From assembly GCA_963682175.1 (NCBI GenBank), contig OY821779.1, forward strand, positions 6,956,501 through 7,020,500: a stretch of 64,000 nucleotides of DNA, in the 5' to 3' direction. Shown one piece after another: positions 30,962-51,073 of this stretch (position 1 is the first letter of the stretch; each line of letters begins with the position of its first letter). Origin of the DNA: Triglochin maritima (taxonomy: Eukaryota > Streptophyta > Magnoliopsida > Alismatales > Juncaginaceae). Position numbers and translations under genes: made by a program. The notes under the pieces are model-generated. The model saw only the letters and a list, made by a program, of their open reading frames with translations. It was not told where the DNA came from and did no database searches.

Positions 30962-32458
30962 TCAAGCTCCTACAAGTGTAGACTTAGGTACCCAAACAAC
31001 TTTGGGTCCTTGAACATTAGCTTTTGGGATCCAAACCATTTTAGTTTTGGGTGCCCACACACTTGAGGAACTAGATTTAACAAATACATGCTTGCCATTT
31101 AAAGTAGTATGAGATACATGGTTTTTCAAATGCACATTGTATCCTAAACCATGTTTAGCTAATGATTGTCTTTGACTACTCAAAAGCATATCAAGCATTT
31201 TTGTTCCTTTAGTGAACATTTCAAGATCTTTTCTTAATTGCATATTTGAGGCTTTAAGATCTACATGTTCATCAATAATGGGTGTTTTACTTAGACTAGC
31301 AAGTGATGATTCATTTGATTCAAGTCTAGCAATCACCTCATTCTTTTCATTCATGATTAATTCAATTTGGCATTTGAGATCATTTATAGTTTTTCTAGCA
31401 TTTTTGTTCTTTTCACAAATGATCTCATATTGTTTAACTAAATCATGAAATGCATTTTGAAGCTCATCATATGTATATGATTCATCATTAGTATTAGAAT
31501 TAGAGCTAGCACTAGAATATGATTTATTTGAACATGAATTGCTTCTAGTGGTGTAAGAGTTAGAAGATACCTCACTTCCTTCATCTTGAATTGCCATGTA
31601 GCACATATGCGCATATTCCTTTGTTGATGAAGGTGCGGTTGATTTGGATGACGACGACGACGTATCGTCCCAAGTGGCCTTGTGAGCTTCCAACCTCTTT
31701 TCTTTTCTCTTACTCCTCTCCTTTTCTCTTCTTCTCTCCCTTCTCTCATTTTTCTTTTCCCCTTCTCTTCTCTCATTTTCGCTCTCCTCCCTCTCTTTTT
31801 CTTTTTCTCTTTTCTCACTTCTTCTACCTCTTCTTTCATTCTTTTCTCCCTTATCCCTCTTGAGGTATTTGAAGAAGTCTTGGGCAAGGACCTCAATGTC
31901 CTCTTCTTCCACCCTCCTTGGCTCATCAAAATTTGCATGCAATGCCACCATGGAGTTTTTCTTTGAAGCTTCATTCTCTCTTCGATGACTCAATTGGAGC
32001 TCATAGGCCATGAGATTTCCAATGAGTTCCTCCATCTTCAATTTTGAAAGATCGTGCGATTCTTCGATTGCCACGACCTTGTCTTCCCAATCGTTGCTCA
32101 ATGACCGGAGGAATTTTCGAGTCATCTCTCCTTCATTTATCCTTCTTCCAAGAATCAAAAGAGAGTTAGTGATATCGGTGAAGCGAGTGTTCATGTCGCT
32201 TATGTTCTCACCGATTTGCATAGAAAATATTTCATATTTATGCATGAGGAGACTTATCCTAGTTTCTTTGGTTTTGCTATCACCGCTAAATGAAGGACTT
32301 ATCTCCAGCGACTTTACCACTCCACTAAAAGCAATTGCTGTTAGTGAGGGGGCCACTTCCAATATAGTCCATTCCCAGGCAGTGCAGAGCCCCAAACTAA
32401 GCGTCGGGTGGACATGAGGGGCTGCACGTTTGTGCCAACGAGTCGGGCTGTTAAACAC
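30962..32458 (-). CDS. partial Ty1/copia-type gag with charged insert in place of the zinc knuckle
   Basis: The 498-codon open frame is the only coding capacity of the element. Residues from about 65 (TKETRISLLMHKYEIFSMQI) to about 165 (EELIGNLMAYELQLSHRREN) match the gag capsid region of plant copia elements (UBN2-type). The first 60 or so residues do not look like gag, so the usual N-terminal part is missing and the true start is unclear. Where a CCHC zinc knuckle would be expected there is a Lys/Arg/Glu-rich tract (KRDKGEKNERRGRRSEKREK and onward, about 70 residues). A Ser/Asn-rich stretch, a coiled-coil-like stretch and a repeated VWVPK/VWIPK motif follow, as often seen before the protease. 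The frame stops there; pol is absent. Confidence 0.75.
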   Translation of the reverse strand: MFNSPTRWHKRAAPHVHPTLSLGLCTAWEWTILEVAPSLTAIAFSGVVKSLEISPSFSGDSKTKETRISLLMHKYEIFSMQIGENISDMNTRFTDITNSLLILGRRINEGEMTRKFLRSLSNDWEDKVVAIEESHDLSKLKMEELIGNLMAYELQLSHRRENEASKKNSMVALHANFDEPRRVEEEDIEVLAQDFFKYLKRDKGEKNERRGRRSEKREKEKEREESENERREGEKKNERRERRREKERSKRKEKRLEAHKATWDDTSSSSSKSTAPSSTKEYAHMCYMAIQDEGSEVSSNSYTTRSNSCSNKSYSSASSNSNTNDESYTYDELQNAFHDLVKQYEIICEKNKNARKTINDLKCQIELIMNEKNEVIARLESNESSLASLSKTPIIDEHVDLKASNMQLRKDLEMFTKGTKMLDMLLSSQRQSLAKHGLGYNVHLKNHVSHTTLNGKHVFVKSSSSSVWAPKTKMVWIPKANVQGPKVVWVPKSTLVGA

Positions 32459-32514
32459 CTAGGCCTTTAGGCCCACGAGCCATAGTAAGAGATTGCTTGG
32501 CAACAACCCCTCAT

Positions 32515-32669
32515 CTATACGGGTGGTCCCATAACCACCAAGGAATTTGCTGGGGTCCCATAACCCCAACAATCCCCCCCCAGAAAATTGCTTTCCTGCG
32601 CGGGGCGTGACTCGAACTCGAGACCTCGCTCTGATACCAAATGTAGGATCGTGTGGGTTATGGGTCCAC
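32515..32669 (-). promoter_or_regulatory. leader with primer-binding site and three tRNAi-Met anticodon-arm look-alikes
   Basis: The primer site TGGTATCAGAGC (minus strand, 32628-32639) lies two bases from the 5' LTR and is complementary to the 3' end of initiator tRNA-Met. On the sense strand the LTR ends with GTGGACCCATAACCCAC (complement of 32653-32669), close to the tRNA anticodon arm. The leader also contains GGGGTTATGGGACCCC (32552-32567) and GGTGGTTATGGGACCACC (32522-32539), which are complementary to that arm. Function is not known. Confidence 0.7.
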
Positions 32670-34150
32670 TAATCACTTTTAATCTAATCCCTAATTTTCT
32701 ACTTGATTAAGCAAACAAATGCGCAGCGGAATAAACAAACAAGTAGATAAAGAAAGACAATGCAAACCACAAAAGACGCGTCGGTTTTTATAGAGGTTCG
32801 GCACCCCACCCGGGTCCTATTCCTCTCTTGTAAGCTCCGCTCGACTCCGCGAGCTCCGCCTACGTCTTCACTAACCACTCCCCGTTCCGGGCCGGGAGAG
32901 AACGCCTTTACACCACAAGCAACGCGAACAACCCTCGCTTGCTTGAATTCTTCCTCTCACAATCCGAGAGGGACACTTCGGGCTTTCACCGAAGTCCTTG
33001 CTTCTTTTGACAACACTTGTAACTGAGTGGGATTCACTCTCTAATTGAGCACACTTTGAGTAGGATGAGTATATGATCAAATGTGTGAAGTTTAGGCTTA
33101 AAGAGTGTAGAATTGGGAGCTTTGAGGATTGAGGTTTCTCTCTAATGTATTGGGACAATTGGAGTTGGAGAGTTCTGTTAACAACAAGTCTTGATCCTCT
33201 ATTTATAAGCTCCTAAGGTATTCTAGCCGTTGGGGATAGATTTGATTGGGTTTTGTGCAAGATACACAAAGCAGAAAGTCGGGCTGCAAATCTGTCCAGA
33301 ACCGGTCGACCGAAACTAGTAAACCGGTCGACCGTTAACATGATTTCAAAGAGAACGGTCGAACAAAAGAATATTCGGTCGGACAAACGAGCTAGAACTT
33401 AACTCTACTTAAGTTAAACGGTCGAACCAAAGTATGGGGCGGTCGACCGATAAGGGGATTCGGTTGAGACAAAGGTCAATCGGTCGAACAAGAAATGTGT
33501 CGACCGATAGCAGGGAATTTGGTTTCTGAAAATATGTTTAACCGGTCGACCGAAACAAGGTCGTCGTTCGACCGGTTACCGAATGTATTTTGGGGTTAAG
33601 TTTGTTTTATACGAATACGACCGTTATAGGAATACGACAAGAAAAACGACCATATTAAAATCCGGGATCGGTCGACCGAAAAGGTAGAGCCGGTCGACCG
33701 GTAGAGTTCGGTAAAATCACTGTGGAGAGTCTGTTATAAACCGGTCGAACTGAGAACTGGTTCGGTCGACCGGTTCACACAGGAAATCTGGGTTTAAGTT
33801 TATAAGTGATTTCCGACTAAGGTTTGGGTGATCTAATGAAGTCCAAATAATGTGAAATTTCGTGTGTGACTTCTATAGGGAACCTATTGTGTATGTGATT
33901 GGTTTTTAACTCTTGTATGCTCAATTTACACATGTTCCTAAGACTCAAAATAAAATCAAGATTACAAGTCTTCATTTAGCTTTATTACAAATCTTGACTT
34001 GATTTCCTTCCTTCCATGAGTCTTGATCACCTGTAGAGGTTAGCACATGCAATATATATGCAATGCAATATGTGTGCTACTCTACATCATCATAATTAAG
34101 ATTAGGTTAATTAAATCATCAAAACCTAGATTAAGGCCAAAAAGCCAACA
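32642..34150 (-). repeat. 5' LTR of the copia-type element
   Basis: 1509 bp, nearly identical to the left LTR. In the sense direction the seven CGGTCGACCG sites precede the candidate TATA box TATAAATAG (complement of 33199-33207) by roughly 95 to 570 bp, so they lie in the presumed U3 promoter. Confidence 0.95.
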
Positions 34151-34686
34151 CAAACCATAAATCAAAAATATTGGGTAATAACAATCAACATGCTAAAATC
34201 ATTTCAACCAACGACAACATGCATTTGTTCCCCCACAAGCAAGATCGAGTGTGTGATCAACATTCAACAACACATAGATTACACTCCAAAGACCCCATTT
34301 TGATTCACACCTCTATCAACAACGCAACGATTTTCAACTTAACTTAAATTCCTTTGATCACCAAACAACAAAAAACACAAACCGACCCGCCATCCATTTC
34401 TTGACGAGCAAGACGGAGTGGGCAATGGCAGCAGAATGGCTCCTCCAATCCCCGATCCCCTCCTCCATCACTGTCCACCCCCGCGCGGTGACGTCGTCGA
34501 CCGCCATGCCATCGGCGTTCCTCATCTTCGCCACCAAATCCACCGTAAAAACCACTTCCAATCACCAACGTCTCAAATCGGTCCGATCCGTGACAACCAC
34601 CACAAACCAGAACCAAAATGGAACGAACAAGTCCCGAACCGGGCTTCCGACGCACGATCCGAAGGGATCCGAGGGGAGAGGATTAC

Positions 34687-34729
34687 CTGCGGTGCTGGTG
34701 ACGAGCACGCGCATAGGTTCCTTCGCCAT
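34687..34729 (-). pseudogene. captured exon 1 of cytosolic NAD-malate dehydrogenase
   Basis: On the minus strand an ATG opens MAKEPMRVLVTSTAG and is cut by a splice donor, CCGCAG|GTAATCC. Cytosolic MDH begins MAKEPVRVLVTGAAG and, as I recall, has its first intron at this glycine. The 5' side (34730 to about 35000) is CT-rich and looks like a plant 5' UTR; the 3' side reads as intron. Two changes hit the dinucleotide-binding GAAG loop (now STAG). No further MDH exon is present. A separate GC-rich open stretch near 34358-34561 (minus strand, MAVDDVTARGWTVMEEGIGD) is not recognised and may be a second captured piece. Confidence 0.7.
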
Positions 34730-35876
34730 TGGTGAGATGAGAGAGAGGTTGAGAGTGGAAAAGGAGTGGAATGGGAGAGACGACGGTTGGAGACGAGGCT
34801 GCGAGGAGATCGATAGAGAGGACTGAGGAGTGCGTGAGGGATCGACGGAGAAGACAGAGGAGTGTGTGAGGAGGGATCGACGGAGAGGAGGCGAGGCGTC
34901 GAGGTTGCGAGGAGAGGGGCGGGGATTTGGGATGTGCGGCTCGCGGGGAGAAAGGTTGGCGATTTGGGATTTAAGGTTAGGAAGGATATGTGTTTAGAGG
35001 ATGACACCGATTATTTAGGATTTACTTTATTTAAAAAAATCAGGTTCGGGTTGGGTTGGGTCAACCCGACCCCTCAACCCGAACCCGACCCGAAAACTTC
35101 GGTTTTCAGATTTTTGAGACCCAACCCGACCCAAATCTCTTTCTAACCCGACCCAACAGTCGGGTTCGGGTTGGTTTTCGGGTTCAACCCGACCCATGTG
35201 CACCCCTATCCACAACACTCTCCAAAATCTCTTCGACCCCATCATCATCTCCAAGCTCATCACCTCCCGCATTCATCACCGTCTACAAGTGCGACTCTCG
35301 GAGACGTCATCCGGACTTTGCTGTCGTCGTCGAGGGGACGCTCGTATTCTCTAGGAGACGGAGCTGCATTGGAGACTCCGCCCACGCAGGGATAGGGAAA
35401 ACATAATATGAAAGTTTAGGGAGAGGGTAGAGGAATGAGGGAAGAAGAAAAAACATTTAAATATGTATTTGGAATCAAACCGTCGCATAGAATGTCACAC
35501 ATACGCACTCACGTGAAAATAAAATATTAAGACTGCCACATCAGCACAACCACATTAGCAATCAACTGGGCAGCGTCCCTGACGCCTGCGTCTGTATATC
35601 ATTTTCCATATCGGTCAATGTTTCATGTAATGTAATGTAACTATACATTATGCTGAAAATGAAATATTTTATCCTATCCAGCTAAGGAATTTGATGTGGC
35701 GTGATGTTGATATTACATAACTGATGCATTTTCTTGGTGTTCCAGTTGATAATCCACCTTTATCTGCTGGTTGTTGATACATTTGTGGAACTGATGTACT
35801 AACTTGGTCGTTGATTTTCAGATTTGATTCGTTCGTTCACCTGGTCTTCTGCTTGATGTGATTTTAGAGCTGATTC

Positions 35877-36157
35877 TAGGGATGTGCATTGGTTAGAACC
35901 TGGACTGGAACCCGGTCCATCGCAAGGGTGCGGACCGAAGACCGGACTGATCGGATCCGGGTTTGGACCAGACTAGACCGGTCACAGCTGGACCGAAGAC
36001 CAATCCGGTCTGGTCCAGTATGGTCCAGGATCGGACTTGTTTGTATTGAAAATCCGGGAATGAACCTGACCCAGACTGGACCGGAACCTGATCCATCGTC
36101 AGGGACCAGACCTGCCGGATCCGCTTTGGACCGGAACCCTGATTGTGCTCTCCCTTA
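35877..36157. mobile_element. hAT non-autonomous element, 281 bp
   Basis: The ends TAGGGATGTGCATTGG / complement TAAGGGAGAGCACAATC are flanked by the exact 8-bp duplication GCTGATTC (35869-35876, 36158-36165). The interior is rich in GGACCGGA/TCCGGT motifs. No coding capacity. Confidence 0.82.
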
Positions 36158-36579
36158 GCTGATTCACTAACTTGTCGTGATTTAGGAGTTGATTTAATGT
36201 CTATTGTAATGTCTATGTTTGGTCTTCCGGTTAACATTCAAATATAATGCACTAGCATTCCACTCGTGTGATTTAGAGATTTGACCTGATTTTGTAAATA
36301 TTTTTTGAGTTCCAAGACTTATTATTGTTGATTGTTTTGGATTCCGACTACCTAAATTTTTAGTCTTTTTGGATTTCGACCATCTCTAAAAAAATACCAA
36401 TAATTAAATATGTAGACAAATTTTTGACATCTTTAAAATATTCTTATAAATTCGGACTGTCTCACCTAAAATACAATCACGAACCTCAACCATTCGCACA
36501 CAAACAAAAAGCTATGATAGAATTTTTCTTGAGATATTTATAGGATTTTTTGCTATTCTACCGTTCGAAAGACTTTGAT

Positions 36580-37240
36580 TTGTTGAAATGTCACCCGGTT
36601 GCTGCGACTATTTGCTTAGGAACAACCAAAATAAGTTGTTAACATCCCAAATGTCATTTTGATTTTGTTTTTACCACTCTGTTAACCTTTTCTATTAGCG
36701 GTGTTACTATTCCATTAATAGCGTTAAAAATATTAATATTTAATTGTAAATTTTATAATTTCACCATTGAAAACTTAATTAATTTTTTCTATCATCTATT
36801 TCTTTTTTCCCTCTCTCTCCTCTTTCTCCCTCCTCTCTCCCTTATTTCTCCCTCCTCTCTCCTTTCTCCATCTTCTCTCCTCTTTGTCCTCCCTTTTCTC
36901 TCTCTTCTTTGTCCTCTCTCCTTTCTATTATTCAAAGAGAGAGAGAAGAGCCAAAGAAGAGAGAGATAAGAGAGAGGTGAATGAGAGGAGAGAGAGAAGT
37001 GAGAGGAGAGGGGGGAAAGAAAGAGACGAGAGGGGAAAAAATAATTAAATGTTTAGGGTGAAATTGTAAAATTTACAATTAAATATTAATATTTTTTAAC
37101 ACCGTTAATAGAATAGTAACACCATTAACGAAAAAAGTTAACAGAATATCAAAAAAAAACATAATGACATTTAGGAGGTTAACAACTTATTTTGGTTGCT
37201 CCTTGACAAATAGTCGTAACTGGATGACATAAAATTCATT
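36580..37240. mobile_element. fold-back MITE with arms of about 200 bp
   Basis: The left arm (about 36.58-36.79 kb; ACCAAAATAAGTTGTTAAC, AATATTAATATTTAATTGTA) is the reverse complement of the right arm (about 37.04-37.24 kb) with scattered mismatches. The loop is a CT-rich tract followed by a GA-rich tract, themselves roughly complementary. The outer limits and duplication are not clear. Confidence 0.75.
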
Positions 37241-37896
37241 ATTTGCTAATAAACTAAAGACATTTAGGACATAAAATTCTACAAAATTACTAAATCATGA
37301 ATTAAAATGGTATGTAATAACAACTGCACGGTATTTCTTCCGGAATGTTACAAAATTCTGTTATTCCACTAATAGAAGTAATTTACACTAGAATTCCAAA
37401 AAAATGCCATATCAAAAAATGACAACTCACATGTTTTGAAAACCTAACCGGGCCGGCGACCGGGACACCAGTCAGGCCTCTAAAACCGCACGGGATGGTC
37501 GAACCACTGGGTTACCGATTTGTCTGGTGGTTCGACCAACGGTAAAACAAACTTCAACCCGATGCCAATCCCTCCCATCCACCACCTCGTCACTGGTTGG
37601 CAACCTCTATGGTCGGTGTCCTTCCTCGTCCTCTCTCTCTCTCTCATGTCTTCCTCTCCCCCACTAGTCCTCTGCCTTCACCCCCGACCACCAGATGTGC
37701 ACCCTCTGGGTATAGTTTTTCATTTTTTTCTTTCTTTTTTCTACTGATTCAAATGTTAATTATTTTTGTTATTTTATTTTGTAACTATAAAATGAAAGAT
37801 TTATATAATTTTTTAAGAAATAAGAATTATCTCTTCAAAGTTTAAACTTAATTACACTTACCATTTACAAACTAAATAATTGAGGATTTTGTAATT

Positions 37897-38320
37897 CTAG
37901 TCGGGGACGGACCCAGGTTTGGGCACGCGTAGGCAAGTGCACACGTCAAAAAATTGATATTGATACAGGTTATTAAGCAAAATCAATTTGTGCCAACACT
38001 GTCAACACAGTGTGACTTGTGAGTGTACAATCAACTCACAAAAAACTCATTTTTCTCCCAAATCCCCTCTCCACTTTCACCCAAAATCCCTAAAGTTCAC
38101 CTCTGGCGTCCGACATAGGCGATCTCCTTGATCCAGCTACCGATGATGCATCGTTCGACCCCTCCACCTCTGTGCTTCCACGCGTATGAAACCTCGTAGG
38201 ATTAAATTGTAACAAACATGTTTGAAGTTAATATATTTTTTTTAATTATTATATTATTTTTGGATTGATATATTTTTAAAAGATGCCCACCCCTCAATGT
38301 CGTCATGGGTCCGCCCCTAG
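37897..38320. mobile_element. hAT-like non-autonomous element, 424 bp
   Basis: The ends CTAGTCGGGGACGGACCCAG / complement CTAGGGGCGGACCCATG form an inverted repeat. The flanks TTGTAATT (37889-37896) and TTGCAATT (38321-38328) agree at 7 of 8 bases. The interior contains short GC-rich patches without a frame. Confidence 0.6.
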
Positions 38321-38681
38321 TTGCAATTGAAGAAGTGTTGGATGACCAGGTCGACGTCTGGTCCGGGTTTTTGAACCATGACATCTCGTGAGCAAGACTG
38401 TCTTATGACGCAGATAGCACCATTGCTTGGCAAAAGGACATACTTCTTTCTTCTTACAAAGTAAGAAATACAAATGAAATTGGAGCTAAATTCCCTACAA
38501 AAAGGACACAACTCCTTCCTTCTAACAAAACAAGAAATACAAATGATCAGAACTAAGTTCCCTACCAAAAAATGAAAAAAAAACAACACAATAAATAATT
38601 ATATGCAGTACATTATTAACTATATACGTGAGCAGCCATGAGAAGCAAAAGGAAAAGGATCGGGTGGCAAAGCAGTCCAAG

Positions 38682-50563
<11,882 letters not shown>

Positions 50564-50705
50564 GGGGGGCGGATGGGGGTGAGGGTGGGGCTGTGGTTGT
50601 GATTGTGATGGTGGTTACTGGTTAGGGAGGCGAGGTGGTGTGGTCAGTGGTTAAAATGGTTGGGTCATGGGTGTATATGTATTGACTATTGAATGGGTTG
50701 AACCT

Positions 50706-50739
50706 TTATTTATTTATTTATTTATTTATTTATTTCTGA
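50706..50739. repeat. (TTTA)n microsatellite
   Basis: About eight TTTA units lie in the SEC23 upstream region, some 50 bp before the Mutator-like element begins. The SEC23 promoter must lie between 50564 and 50792 or be supplied by the element. Confidence 0.9.
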
Positions 50740-51073
50740 GATAAAATAGGCTGAATTTTTCTGTCTATAATTTTTTGATTTGATTTCATCTAGGGAAATG
50801 TTTAGTAGCCGCTCTCCGGGACGCTGTGGCGGGACGCTGCTGAGTTGGACAAATCCAGTTCAGCCAAAGTTTAATATTTTTGGCAGGCAGAGGGGGCAGC
50901 CGCATTTAATGCGTCTCAAATCAGACGTACTCCAAATCATATCATTCCTTTTGGCGCTTCCACCTGCTCCATACCTTTTTTTGACGAAGATGCACGGAAT
51001 GGCCACCGTCACATCTTCCTTTCTTTTTCATTTTCGTTCATTTCCCTTCGTTTTGAGAGAAATTTTCACTCAA

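Larger units (their letters stand above)
28820..34150 (-). mobile_element. young non-autonomous copia-type LTR retrotransposon, 5331 bp
   Basis: Two LTRs of 1509 bp (28820-30328 and 32642-34150) have TG...CA ends, and the duplication CAAAC flanks the element (28815-28819, 34151-34155). Sense is minus. The primer site complementary to initiator tRNA-Met is at 32628-32639 and the polypurine tract is at 30329-30342. Reading the LTRs against each other I found two differences (28998/32820 and 29827/33649). The 2.3-kb interior has a partial gag only; no protease, integrase, reverse transcriptase or RNase H motif is present. It therefore depends on a partner element. The PPT sequence and gag type suggest a SIRE/Maximus-like copia relative (inference). 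Confidence 0.93.
28500..35208. mobile_element. hAT non-autonomous element carrying captured gene sequence, split by an LTR retrotransposon
   Basis: The ends are TAGGGGTGCACACGGGTTG and complement TAGGGGTGCACATGGGTCG. The flanks carry the exact 8-bp duplication TCCACAAC (28492-28499, 35209-35216). Subterminal TCGGGTT/AACCCGA motifs fill about 200 bp at each end. Removing the LTR element (28820-34150) and its 5-bp duplication leaves about 1.37 kb. The right part holds GC-rich gene-like sequence with the first exon of cytosolic malate dehydrogenase. No transposase is present, so it must be mobilised in trans. Confidence 0.85.

Noticed and set aside
35515..35600. Sequence with CTGGGCAGCGTCCCTGACGC, similar in style to the right end of the MULE
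   Set aside because: Similarity is short and interrupted, and no second end was found; it could be chance among GC-rich patches.
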